A DNA stretch of 64,000 bases, taken from positions 1,364,001-1,428,000 of the forward strand of contig CAVSOT010000003.1 of NCBI GenBank assembly GCA_963729695.1, read 5' to 3'. A program made the translations under genes and the position numbers. Positions 27,467 to 37,003 of this stretch are shown here, piece by piece (within the stretch, counting starts at the first letter, position 1; every line of letters begins with the position of its first letter). The notes under the pieces are model-generated. The model was given only the letters and a program-made list of their open reading frames with translations. It was not told the origin of the DNA and searched no databases. Source of the stretch: PALSA-693 sp963729695 (GTDB lineage Bacteria; Actinomycetota; Acidimicrobiia; Acidimicrobiales; Palsa-688).

Positions 27467-27840
27467 TCTGTAGGTAGGGGTCGATATGGCGCTCCAGCTA
27501 CCACAGGAAGCGCCATATCGACGGCTCGTCGCTTCGAGCGGTCAGCCACGGGGCGATCAGATCGTGCACCCAGATTGCCGGGAGGGCTCAGCGCGGACGA
27601 AGAGGACATTCTGCGTCTATCGTTTAGCGGTCTGGCCGTCTGGTCGAGGCGCTCGGATCGGAACCGACTCGGAGCTTTCTCTCCCGATGGTCAGATAGGG
27701 AGATGCGCTCAGGTTCTGGCGTGGCGCAAGGACCTTCGTCAGGCGTGTGGCCGTCTCTACCGGAAGTGGCGACCTGACAGTGGATCTGCTCCTCGTCGCT
27801 GGCGGTGGCGACACCGCCGCGTCGCGCCTATCGTCCGCAG
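27467..27840. other. Intergenic region upstream of the RNA methyltransferase
   Basis: No coding frame stands out. It probably carries the promoter for the downstream gene, but I cannot point to convincing -35/-10 elements. Confidence 0.3.
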
Positions 27841-28998
27841 ATGGCCGAACAGCTGCAGTTAACCGCGACGGCCATGGCCTCAGATGGCCTGGCGGTCTCG
27901 CGCCACCCGTCGGGGCAAGTGGTGTTCTTGGAAGGCGCCCTCCCAGGCGAGGAGGTGGTCGCCACGGTCGTGGATGAGCGCCGGCACTACCTGACCGCCC
28001 GGGTGACCCGAGTGGTGACGGCGTCGGCGGCACGCCTCGAACCTCGCTGTGGGCACGTCACGGAGGGCTGCGGCGGCTGCCAGTGGCAGCACGTCGGCAT
28101 CGACGCCCAGGTGGAGTTCAAGCGGCAGATCCTGATCGACACCATCAGGCGGATCGGTCGGATCGAATGCCCTGAGCTTTCGGAAACGGTCGGGTTGGAG
28201 CCCTGGAACTTCCGCACGTCGCTTCGGGCCACCGTCGTGGACGGTCGGGCCGCTTTGCGTCGCGCTCGTTCGAACGAAGGTGTTCCCGTGCCGGGTTGCC
28301 TGGTGGTGCACCCGCTCCTGGCCGAGTTGCTGGAGGGACGTCGTTACCCAGGAGCGGAAGAGGTACTTCTCCGGTGTGGGGCCCGTACCGGGGAGCGGCT
28401 GGTGTCGGTCCGGCCCCGCCGCATTGTCGCGGACGTCCCCGGGGATGTCAGGTCCGACTGGGTGCACGAGCTGGCCGCTGGGCGAACGTGGCGGGTGTCG
28501 ACTGGCTCATTCTTCCAGTCCCGACCTGATGGAGTCGACGCCTTGGCCGACCTCGTGGTCGCCGCGGCGAGCGACGTCGAGCCTGCCGTTGCGGTCGATC
28601 TGTACAGCGGGGTCGGGGTCTTCGCCGGCGTGTTGGCCGCTCGCGGCTGGTCGGTGACCGCGGTGGAAGGTTCGGCTAGAGCGGTTCGGGATGCCGAGGC
28701 CAACCTGGTCGGCCTAGGGGTCCGGGTAGTGCGGGCCGACGTGACCAGATGGCACCCGGAGCAGGCGGCCCTGGTCGTGGCCGACCCCAGCCGGGCTGGG
28801 CTGGGGAGACGGGGCGTCTCGGCGGTGACTGGGACGGGAGCGGTCCGGGTCGTATTGATCAGCTGCGATGCGGGCAGCCTGGCGCGGGACGCATCCCTTC
28901 TTCTATCCGACGGTTACTCCCTGACCTCCGTCACGCCCGTGGACCTGTTCCCTCACACCTTTCACGTCGAGGTGGTCAGTGTCTTCGACCGGAACTGA
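27841..28998 (+). CDS. TrmA/RlmD-family RNA 5-methyluridine methyltransferase
   Basis: A 385-residue enzyme that methylates C5 of a uridine in tRNA or rRNA with SAM. Domain order: TRAM RNA-binding domain (residues 1-55), a [4Fe-4S]-type cysteine cluster CGHVTEGCGGCQWQH (about 65-79), then the SAM-binding fold with AVDLYSGVGVFAG. The catalytic pair is present: Cys in LISCDAGSLARD (the nucleophile) and Glu in HTFHVEVVSVF. ATG 27841 is chosen because the TRAM domain begins there; the frame is open further upstream. The usual SCDPATLARD motif is slightly altered (DAGS) but keeps the Cys. The target base cannot be assigned. Confidence 0.87.
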   Translation: MAEQLQLTATAMASDGLAVSRHPSGQVVFLEGALPGEEVVATVVDERRHYLTARVTRVVTASAARLEPRCGHVTEGCGGCQWQHVGIDAQVEFKRQILIDTIRRIGRIECPELSETVGLEPWNFRTSLRATVVDGRAALRRARSNEGVPVPGCLVVHPLLAELLEGRRYPGAEEVLLRCGARTGERLVSVRPRRIVADVPGDVRSDWVHELAAGRTWRVSTGSFFQSRPDGVDALADLVVAAASDVEPAVAVDLYSGVGVFAGVLAARGWSVTAVEGSARAVRDAEANLVGLGVRVVRADVTRWHPEQAALVVADPSRAGLGRRGVSAVTGTGAVRVVLISCDAGSLARDASLLLSDGYSLTSVTPVDLFPHTFHVEVVSVFDRN

Positions 28999-29039
28999 AC
29001 GGACCCGATCGTCCCCGGGCGCAGGGCCGCATGGCATCC

Positions 29040-29290
29040 CGGACAGGCGACGAGGTTTAGCAAAGGCTTTGAGGTCGGCCGCCGTCGCCCGTCGCTCCAC
29101 CGTTCGATAGTCGTCGCAACTTAAGGCCGATCGAGATTCGGGCCGGCGAACGCGCGGCGGCTGGCCTGAACCGCTGAGAGAACCAGTACTTGGCATAGCT
29201 GGCTGTCGGATGCGTAACGGTCGATGCATCCGCCGGTGTAGGTCGCCATCTAGAAGTCATCGGCGGTATCGACGGAGATTCCGTCCGGTG
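29040..29290 (-). pseudogene. Second SMP-30/gluconolactonase remnant
   Basis: Minus-strand fragments repeat, in degraded form, the end of the SMP-30-like gene upstream of it: APDGISVDTADDF, a stop codon, then MATYTGGCIDRYASD, and later FAGPNLDRP, another stop, and VATTIERWSDGRR. These line up with APDGMTVDAAGELCVAIYGG and the FVTTATEGWTDEQRR region of the better copy. The similarity indicates an old tandem duplication or a second paralogue now heavily decayed. Confidence 0.5.
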
Positions 29291-29342
29291 CTCGCGCCTC
29301 CTCGCCCCGGCGCCTGTCGATCGCAAGGTTGGTGGTTCTCCT

Positions 29343-30290
29343 TCACCGGGTGAAGTCTTCCCACCACGCTGGGTCCGGACGGAACGGCGCTGCCGGCCGG
29401 CCGGTGGCATCTGTGTCCACCCGGTAGACCAGGCCGGAGGCCGGATCGAGCGGCGCTGCTCATCCGTCCAGCCCTCCGTCGCGGTCGTGACGAAGACCCG
29501 GTGCAGCCCGGGACCGGCCAAAGGCACAGCACGTGCACTTCGGGGCCGGGATGGGGTAGACCTCGCGCAGCGAGCCATCGGGTGCGTAGCGGTTGACCCG
29601 CCCGCCTCCGTAGATCGCCACGCACAGTTCACCGGCGGCGTCCACCGTCATACCGTCCGGTGCTCCGACGTCTTCGGGAACGGTAACCACGACCCGTCCA
29701 GCGGAGATAGCGCCGGGACCAACATCGAACGCGAGGCGTGCACCACCCGCGGGCCGCTATCCACCAGGTACATCGTTCGCCCGTCGGGACTCCAACCAAG
29801 TCCGTTGGAGATGACCAGACCCTCGAGCACCACCTCGGTCCGCCCCGCTCGGTCCAACCGGTATAGCGCGCCCCCGCCGGCGTGGTGGTCGTCGGCCGGG
29901 GTCCCACCCCAGAACCTGCCTTGGGGATCGCAGGCGCCGTCGTTCATACGGATCCCAACTGGTGTCACCAGGGCGGTAGTGGCTGGGTGCCGTCGAACGC
30001 CAGGTAGACGAAGTCACGCCCGGCCCCGACGACCCAGCCGTCGTCCCCCTGCACGGGAGCGATCATCCCGACCGTCCCCGGCAGCTGGTACACCCCGACG
30101 CGCTCGATCATGTCGTCGTGCCGGAGCCGGCCTCGGGCGACCCGCCCGGCCAGAATGTCCACTGCCAGCACCTCGTTGCGCCGGCCGTCCCATCGAATGC
30201 CGTCACCGAGTTGGGTCTGCTCGGTGTATCAGGCGACGGCATGGCCGGGTCGCTCGGTTGCCTTGACCATGTCACACCTTCGGCGACGTC
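29343..30290 (-). pseudogene. SMP-30/gluconolactonase-like hydrolase with at least three frameshifts
   Basis: Joined across frames the gene gives a six-bladed propeller lactonase of about 300 residues: GRRNEVLAVDILAGRV region, MIAPVQGDDGWVVGAGRD, RMNDGACDPQGRFWGGT (metal-binding Asn/Asp), LVISNGLGWSPDGRTMYLVD, GAPDGMTVDAAGELCVAIYG and the end AWWEDFTR with a stop at 29343. Frame changes lie near 29965 (one base lost), 29720 (one lost) and 29520 (one gained). Active-site strands are recognisable, so the gene decayed recently. The family opens sugar or aromatic lactone rings. Confidence 0.75.
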
Positions 30291-30600
30291 CCGTTCCTCG
30301 GGAGCGCCGGCGGCCGGGGCAGAGCGAGCCACGCAGCCTCGCTCTGCTCGGCCGATCAGAGATTACTGACTTCCGCGCCGTGCCCACTGCCCGGTACAGT
30401 CCCTGGGTCGACTCAAAGAACCAAGCTGGCGAGATGATGGGCTTGATCTCCCGAGTCTGGCGCGGCCCGTAGGCTGCAGTCCGGGGTCGCCGACGTTCCC
30501 TAGCGTTGCCTTGGCGCCTTCGGCTCGGGGTCGCTCTACCCGTTCCAGGACGGCTTTGGGGGATCGACCTTTCGCGGTTGGCCCGCCGACGCTACGATCC

Positions 30601-30680
30601 TCTAGACCTGCTTGGGGCGCCTGGGTGACAGGGTCCCGGCGGACACCCGCACTTCCCAGAGCCAAGGCTGGCATCGGGAT
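30601..30680 (-). pseudogene. Integrase N-terminal relic
   Basis: The minus-strand bases resemble the N-terminal codons of the integrase at 23437-24591: one frame gives WLWEVRVSAG and the next RRDPVTQAP, equivalent to GVWEVRVYVGRDPVTQAP. Only about 27 codons survive and they carry an internal frameshift. A sequence resembling a tRNA T-arm (GCCGGAGTCGAATCGGTGC) begins about 10 bp to the right, at 30689. Confidence 0.5.
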
Positions 30681-30806
30681 GGTATACCGATGTCGCCGGA
30701 GTCGAATCGGTGCAACTGCCTATGACCTCGGCCTGGTCAGTGCCACCCCCGGGGTTCTAACCCTGTGGCCTGCGGGGTATCAGCTAACGTCTGATGACGC
30801 CGAATG

Positions 30807-31290
30807 ACGTTTCCGCAGGTAGCAGGGGTGCTATTGATGTGGCGTATCGTCGTCGGACATGGGGTGCCGTCACCACGCTGTGGTTACGGGACCCATGACG
30901 ACCCACGCGCAACGCCAGAGAATCGAATACTCGACCTCGTCGACGAGGTCGTCGACGAGGCGAACGTCCGATGGCAGGACGACCGATCAAACGGCGGGCG
31001 CATCGACCAACGGCGGATCATGGCTAGCGTCGCCGAACTTCGCCTTGGCCGTTAACCGATTCATGGCGGCGTTTACGGACGAGGCAGACGCGAAAGAGGC
31101 GCCACGAACCGCCTACGAGGACTGTAAGGCGGCACTTGTGCCGCTCCTCAGCGACGTAACGCCGCACTTCAATATCACGCAGGCGGCGCGCCTGTACTGG
31201 AACACGGAACTACCCATTCACTCCACGAACACCAGGCAATTCGGCTTATCTCAATGGATTCAACCGATGCTAATTGGCAGCAGCCGGTAA
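30807..31290 (+). CDS. Hypothetical protein, possibly frameshifted
   Basis: Two overlapping plus-strand frames look partly coding. One gives DLVDEVVDEANVRWQDDRSN and ends at 31055; the other, open to 31290, gives NRFMAAFTDEADAKEAPRTA and DVTPHFNITQAARLYWNTEL. They may be one protein with a shift near 31050. No family is recognised. An 18-bp palindrome at 30933-30950 lies inside the repeated DLVDEVVDE codons and is likely a by-product of them. Confidence 0.3.
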
Positions 31291-31470
31291 CAATCCGCCG
31301 TCCTTGTCGGGCGGCCGGTGGATCATCGAGTGGCTCGCCGCCTTCGAAGACCTCCAGAACCACCGCGCCCAACCGTTCGACTGGACCTTACCCGAGACGA
31401 CCTCACCGCCTCTGGCCCCCTCGCGGTGATCGGCGAGTCGCCCTCGGTCCCTGGCTACAATCAGGGGATC

Positions 31471-33385
31471 ATGCTCCACACCGACGAAGGAGGCTCTCGG
31501 TATGACTTCCACGGCTCGTCACAGCCTTCAATCGGATTGATCGCTCACACGACAAGTCGAGGAACCCATTTCCGCTTGCGTGGCTGGCCACGGGGGCGTC
31601 GGACACTCAAGCCTCTGGTCCTGACAAACCTCATGGTCCTCCTGGGGTACATCCTGATCAGCCTTTGGATCTGGAAGCAGGTAGTTCCTCATATGGCGAC
31701 GCACCTGCTCGGAGGTGGTCTATCGGATCCTGGGCTTATCTTGTGGTGGCTGCGTTGGGCGCCCTTCTCGATACTCCACGGTCATAACCCCTTCTACGCG
31801 TCATACATCAATGCCCCCACGGGGGCCAGCGCTATGTGGAACGTCTCGATGCTGGCAGTGGGCACGTTGTTCCTGCCCATCACCGAGCTTTTTGGGGTCG
31901 TCGTGACGTTCAACCTTGTGTGTATCCTTGGCCCGGCTCTCAGTGCATGGACGTGCAGTATCTGGCTTCGGCGGCACGCCCGCCTTTTCCCTTCGATTGT
32001 AGGAGGCCTCCTCTTCGGGTTCTCGCCGTTCGTAATAGAACAGGGAATCGGTCACCTGCACCTGATCTGGCTCTGTCTCGTACCGATCATCGCCATGTTG
32101 ATCGAAGACATCGTCTGGAGGTCCCCGCGCCCATGGTGGCCATCTGGTCCACTCCTTGGAGTTGTAGTTGCTGCTCAGCTCCTGATCAGTTCTGAAGTCC
32201 TCCTCATGACGGCAATCGCGGTGTGCTTGGGGATTGTCGTTCTCGCGGCGATGTATCCCCGCTTGGTCCGGGTCCGGATAAAGCCCGCCGCTCGCGGGAT
32301 TGGCATCGGTGGACTGGTCGCGTGTCTCTTCGTTGGCTGGCCTGTCCTAAGCCAGTTCTCGGCTGCGCGTGTGATTCGGGGACCGGTCCAACCGATCGAT
32401 GGACCTGAAGGCAAGCCGGCTGATCTCGTAAGCGCCCCCTACTCGGTCATTCTTCATACGTCACATAGCGCAGCCGTTGCAGCACGTTATGTCGGTTTTG
32501 AGAATGGGCTCTATATAGGGATCCCCTTGCTCGCGGTCAGTATTTTAATATGCGTCTTGATTGGCCGACGCCGGAAGATCGTCTCGGTGGCTGCTATAGT
32601 TGCAGTGGTCTTCTTCATCTTTAGTCTTGGGGGTCGTTGGGGGAGCACGCCAAGGACTGTCCATCATGGTCCCCTCTTGCCATGGGGCTACATCGAGCAC
32701 GCCTTCCCTCTAACTCAGAATATTATACCGGTTCGTTTCGCGGTGATAATCTGGTTATCCCTTAGTCTGATGGTAGCCATTGGCTTCGACGAGGCAATGG
32801 CGTGGTTGAGGAGACACGATTCAAGCGTAATTCCAGTTGGGGTTCTCGCTGCCGTATGTTTAGCACCACTGGTTCCAGTGCCTGAGAATTTCGACGTTAC
32901 CCCTCACTCCGACACCAACTTTTTTCACATCGTCGGAGGTCAGACAGATCCCGCGAGGATCGGTGGCTCTAGTGGTGCCAATACCTAATCCCGCCGACGA
33001 CTCGGGGATGCTCTGGCAGGTGCAGTCAGGAATGTGGTTTGAAGAGATCGGGGGCTATGTGCTCCATCCGGTTGGCCCGAGGCACTACTCGAGTTTCTGG
33101 GCCGGGCCTCCCGTCTTGGACGAATTATCGAGTGTCCATTCTGGAGTTGTTTTCGACGGCGCAATCACACCGTCGCTGCGATCGCAAGCGCTCAGTGAAC
33201 TGCGCCAGACACATGCCCGCACCGTGATTGTAGGTGACCCGAAATTTTACGGGCGGCTTGCCAACCATTATTCTCAGCACTTCGGTAAGCTCGTCAAAAC
33301 AGTCGAACAACTACTCGGGAGATCGCCCGATCGACTGGAGGACGGCGTAGCGCTGTGGTATCTCCAGACGGGAAACGCACCCTGA
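31471..33385 (+). pseudogene. Multi-pass membrane protein, glycosyltransferase-like, with 4-bp duplication
   Basis: The first frame (to 32988) holds about 11 membrane segments and a short first extracellular loop, an architecture seen in GT-C/YfhO-like lipid-linked sugar transferases. The C-terminal soluble domain (MLWQVQSGMWFEEIGGYVLH) continues in the +1 frame to 33385. The break is a tandem duplication CAGACAGA at about 32941-32948: removing one CAGA gives a continuous reading GGQIPRGSVALVVPIPNP. Total about 637 residues. The gene is noticeably less GC-rich than the flanking DNA and uses rarer codons (ATA, TTA), so it may be an import. It precedes an IS-rich region. Confidence 0.65.
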
Positions 33386-33745
33386 GCCGCTCCGATGCCC
33401 ATTCCCCGAGCTAAGTGGTCGTCCGCAGGAGTGCGGTGACGGGGTTGCGTCGGGCGGGTAAAAATTCTTGACTGGCCGCGTCGGTTGTTGGTTTCTCGGC
33501 TTGGCCAGCGTGCCGGGAGTGCTAGCCTGGTCTGGCCGGGGGGATAACGGCTGACTTCGTGACGCCAGACCCACCGCGATACCGGCAAGTGACTCCCACC
33601 AGCGGGAGCGCCTCGGCCCGCCAACATCAAATGCTCACCGACGACATCCCGATCGCGTTCGACGTGCTCGTCGGTCTGCCGTGTTCCTATCTCGCCGCCT
33701 GTCGGGAGATGTATTCCTCGTGCGGTAGCATTTGGTTGCTGCTCT
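33386..33745. other. Gene-free stretch before the IS remnants
   Basis: No coding frame with protein character. TTGACT at about 33471 with a GC-rich spacer could be a promoter -35, but no matching -10 is clear. Confidence 0.3.
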
Positions 33746-33838
33746 CAAGCAAAAACCGCCCAGCCCGCTGCTCGCAAGGCGTTGGCCGAGATGCGCGACG
33801 CCGAAGACCGAGACCACACCCTCGCCGAGATGGGGACG
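33746..33838 (+). pseudogene. IS256-family transposase fragment (plus strand)
   Basis: The plus strand encodes QAKTAQPAARKALAEMRDAE followed by DRDHTLAEM, which is the helical segment after the second catalytic Asp in IS256/mutator-type transposases. Only about 30 codons remain. It abuts a fragment of the same family in the opposite orientation, so the two derive from different copies or from an inversion. Confidence 0.5.
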
Positions 33839-34390
33839 ATTACCAGGGCGCACAGGCGGTTCTCGTCCAGGCGGACGTTGAAGTGGATCCCGTCGACCCA
33901 GATCTAGACGCACTCGACTTCGGCCAGACTGCGGCGACAGAACCGTTCGCGTTTCGTCCTAACACTAGGCGGTCAGGCGGGTGATGACCGACGCCAACAG
34001 ACCCGCCGCGGACCCGAAGGACTCCTCCAGGGCTGGGGGCGAAATCTCGAGGTCATCCCTTGCAATACATCAACGGCAGCACCTCGGCCACCTTCGGTGA
34101 CTTGCAGGCCCACGGCGGGATGATCGAGGTGCGGAAGCGGCGCCGCTCACCGGTTTCCTCGTCGACTCGCCGGTCGATTCACTCTCGACACCCGAACCTC
34201 GACCGGTCCGGCTCCTGTCACGATCTGGCCGGCCTCGGCGTGACCGTTGTGGACCATCATCCACTTGCCGTGCTCGTCGACCTCGTCGATTCGGCCCGGC
34301 ACATAGGCATCCACCTCCGCCTCCACTGTCGCGGCCAGCGTCCGCCGGGCGCCCTCGACGGCCAGTTCAATGCAGACTCGAACCCAACTC
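33839..34390 (-). pseudogene. IS256-family transposase remnant (minus strand)
   Basis: Reading the minus strand from 34390: AVEGARRTLAATVEAEVDAY, then NGHAEAGQIVTGAGPVEVRV (N-terminal domain), a frameshift, PPWACKSPKVAEVLPLMY, another shift, LEESFGSAAGLLASVITRLT, and finally LAEVECV, a stop, IWVDGIHFNVRLDENRLCAL (the first catalytic Asp region). At least three frame changes and one stop are present. It is an old decayed copy of a different IS256 subgroup from the element at 34.7-39.1 kb. Confidence 0.6.
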
Positions 34391-34712
34391 CGCGCCGGTC
34401 CGCTCCTCAGCCACTACTCTCAACATCGGCGTTCCTTCCTCGCCCCGGCGGCAATCCCGATGGTTACGCGCTTTTAGTGGGGAGGGTCGTCGTGCCCCCG
34501 AACCGATGGTGCATCTACAAGTTCTGGTCATAACTCACCACTCCACACCAGGGGGACGACTATTCCTAGGACTCGGTCAGCTCCGTCGAGGCAACATTGC
34601 GGGAGCCGGGACTGTAACTTTGATGGTGCAACCGGTCCTCGCTATTTAGGGGATCTCTCGGTTACTTCGTGGTCCTTATTATACGGTCTGGGAACGCAAC
34701 TGTAAAGGCATT

Positions 34713-34879
34713 CTATGCTGGCTTCCACCGATTCGACCAGCGTCGGCAGGCGGTTCCCGTAGGATCGAGACTGATCACGGCCAGATATGCGCACTTGTGC
34801 GCCGCCTGCTCGGTCAGGAAATGACCCCGAGCCTTGACCGCTCTCCTGATCCGGGCCTGCACACTCTCAATGGCGTTCG
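34713..34879 (-). pseudogene. IS256 transposase, C-terminal segment (cut by IS110)
   Basis: This holds the end of a mutator-type transposase: NAIESVQARIRRAVKARGHF, with the catalytic Glu in NAIES, and DPTGTACRRWSNRWKPA. Upstream in the minus direction the frame enters IS110 element A. Joining this segment to the middle segment at 36535 restores the canonical IYTTNAIES motif. Confidence 0.8.
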
Positions 34880-34894
34880 TATCCGGTATGAAAG

Positions 34895-35158
34895 AGACCA
34901 GGCACTCGCTGGTCCCAAGGTCGTCGGTCATCCCAGGTTGGGCTGAGCGGTCGGCGAAGTCATGGTGCGACCATCCGGAACAGGGGGTGACCTGGGGAAA
35001 CGCAGATCGGGCAGGCCGGTCTAAACGATGGGCTGCGAGCCCGTGTTAGTAGGTGGCCGCCCCTGCGACTCGTCCGGGTGCGCTGTGAGCGCGAATCCGT
35101 TGTTGTCGTTTCGCCCGTCGGTTCCCCGTCCAGAGAATCAAGACTGTAGGGAGGCGAT
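34895..35158 (+). ncRNA. Candidate bridge-RNA region of IS110 element A
   Basis: IS110-group elements encode in the non-coding end upstream of the recombinase a structured RNA that pairs with both donor and target DNA (published bridge RNA mechanism). This leader is the right size and position and has several self-complementary GC-rich runs. I did not fold it or identify the target-binding loops, so this is placement by analogy only. Confidence 0.35.
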
Positions 35159-36522
35159 GTGGTGGACAGGTGTATCGGCTTGGATGTGGATCGGGACTTC
35201 GCCCAGGTGGCGATCTGGGAGAACGGTCGAGTCAAAGACGCCGGCCGGGTGGCCACTTCTCCGGAGCGGCTGCGCGAGTTCGCCCAGACACTGCGCCGGA
35301 CTGATCGGGTGGCGCTGGAGGCGACGATGAACACCGCCGCGATTGCCGGACTGCTCGCCGAGCGGGCCGGGGAGGTGGTGGTGTCGAATCCGTTCAAGAC
35401 CCGGGTGATCGCCGAGGCCAAGATCAAGACCGACAAGGTCGACGCCCGGGTGTTGGCCGAGTTGCTGGCGGCCGACTATCTGCCGTCGGTGTGGCAGGCC
35501 GACCATGCGACCAAGGCGTTGCGCCGCCAGGTCGGCCAGCACTTGGCGTTGGTTCGTCAACGGACACGGGTGAAAAACCAGGTGCAGGCCATCCTGGCCC
35601 GGAACCTGCTGCCCCGTTGCCCGTTCGCCGATCTGTTCGGGATCAAGGGGAGACGGTGGTTGGATGATCAGCAGCTGCCGCCGATGAGCGTCGAACGGTC
35701 CACTCGTTGCTGCGCCAGTTGGACTTCGCCGGCGCAGAGTTGAAACTGGTCGACGCCGAGCTGGCCCGTTTCGCGCTCGATGATGTCAACACCCGACGCC
35801 TGATGACTATCCCTGGCGTTGACATGGCCGTGGCGGTGGCCATCGTGGCCACCGTCGGGGACTTCTCCCGTTTCGAGTCTCCGGCCAAGCTGGTCTCCTA
35901 CGTCGGGCTGAATCCCTCGGTCCGCCAATCCGGTGGCCTGCCCGCCACCCACGGGCGGATCTCCAAGCAGGGACGAGCCTGGGCCCGCGGGATGCTGGTC
36001 GAGGCCGCTCATGCCGCCAGCCACACTCCCGGACCCCTGCACGGGTTCTATGAACGAGTCAAGGCCCGCCGAGGCTGGCAGATCGCCACCGTGGCGGTGG
36101 CCCGCAAGCTGCTGGTCATCTGCTGGCACATGATCCACGACCAGCGCGACTATGCCTACGCCCGTCCGTCGCTAGTGGCCAAGAAGACCCGGGCCCTCGA
36201 GCTTCGAGCCGGAGCACCAGCGCACCGAGGACGCCCGGCCGGGACCGCCGCGGCCTACAACCTCCGCACCGTCCGGGACCGAGAAAGAGCTCTCGGAGAG
36301 CAGGCAGAGGCCGCCTACAACCATCTCACCCGCAACTGGCAGCAGACCCGACCGGCCAGACAGACGCAACCAGCGAGCCCGAAACGGGCTCGCCAACCAA
36401 GTGTGCCGGCGCCAACTACCCGGGCCGTCAAGGCTTCCCCTACGGGCGGCTCCGCCGGCCTTGACCGCCCTCCCTCCCCAGCTGCCACAAGAAAAACCAC
36501 GGTCACGCGACTAAACGCTTGA
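35159..36522 (+). pseudogene. IS110 transposase (DEDD), one frameshift
   Basis: About 450 residues when joined. The N-terminal RuvC-like domain shows IGLDVDRDFAQVAIW (Asp), VALEATMNT (Glu) and IKTDKVDARVLAELL (two Asp), the DEDD catalytic set. The C-terminal domain has LMTIPGVDMAVAVAIVATVG and LVSYVGLNPSVRQSGG with the conserved Ser region. Near 35676 one base is lost in CCGGCC (now CCGCC), changing frame between the domains (LP to ADERRTVHSLLRQL). The basic, Pro-rich tail of about 100 residues is unusual. Starts are GTG 35159 or 35162 after GGGAGG. Confidence 0.82.
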
Positions 36523-36534
36523 TTCTTTCATCCG

Positions 36535-36783
36535 TGGTGTAAATCACCTCCCTCATCGCCGGCTCGACGCTGAGGAACGGCACGAACTCGGCCCAGGCGT
36601 TCTCCCACAACCGGACGATGGCCGGGTAACGACCCTTCCAGCGGGCCGCGAACTCGGCCAAGCGGTCCAACGCCGCCGCCTCGGTCGCCGCGGTGTAGAT
36701 CGGCCTCAGCTCCCGGGCGATGGCCGTCCAGTCCTTGCGGGAGGCGTAACGGAAACTGTTGCGCAGCAAATGCACGATGCACG
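36535..36783 (-). pseudogene. IS256 transposase, middle segment (between two IS110 copies)
   Basis: This encodes CIVHLLRNSFRYASRKDW through RLWENAWAEFVPFLSVEPAM to REVIYTT. Its right end joins the N-terminal segment at 38286 (VQT then CIVHLL) and its left end joins the C-terminal segment at 34879 (IYTT then NAIES). The reading frame across this segment is uninterrupted, showing that the insertions rather than point decay disrupted this part of the gene. Confidence 0.82.
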
Positions 36784-37003
36784 CCTCGTTAGTTCACAGT
36801 GGTGGGGCCCGGAGTGGTTCTGGGTGTCATCCGCATCGACGGGAGAGAGCCAGTGCAGACCGACCTTCGAGGTCCCGATGCAGACCTGTTCCTCCCGTTG
36901 GTGACGGACCTCGAACTGCGAACTGGAGTCGCGCCGTGAGCGCCATAACGAGTGACGGTGGTGGTTCGTCAAGGCGGGTGGGTCAACCTCGAACGAGGAG
37001 CTC
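36784..37003 (+). ncRNA. Candidate bridge-RNA region of IS110 element B
   Basis: The leader between the left boundary and the transposase start is the position where IS110-group bridge RNAs are encoded. Its reconstructed target (the VQTCIVHLL codons of IS256) gives a concrete sequence to test against the RNA loops. I have not folded it. Confidence 0.35.

Larger units (their letters stand above)
34880..36532 (+). mobile_element. IS110-family element A inserted in IS256
   Basis: The boundaries come from the interrupted IS256 gene: the three bases CGT occur at both flanks (34877-34879 and 36533-36535) and once in the reconstructed empty site. Subterminal inverted repeats ATGAAAGA (34887-34894) and TCTTTCAT (36524-36531) lie just inside. 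A 270-bp non-coding leader precedes the transposase and almost nothing follows it, the layout of IS110-group elements. Length about 1.65 kb. Confidence 0.75.

Noticed and set aside
30933..30950. Perfect 18-bp palindrome GACCTCGTCGACGAGGTC
   Set aside because: It is produced by the repeated DLVDEVVDE codons (GTCGACGAG) of a possible coding frame, so symmetry alone is not evidence of a binding site.
34430..34712. Possible small gene between the IS256 fragments
   Set aside because: No frame of protein character and no ribosome site; probably the non-coding right end of an IS element.
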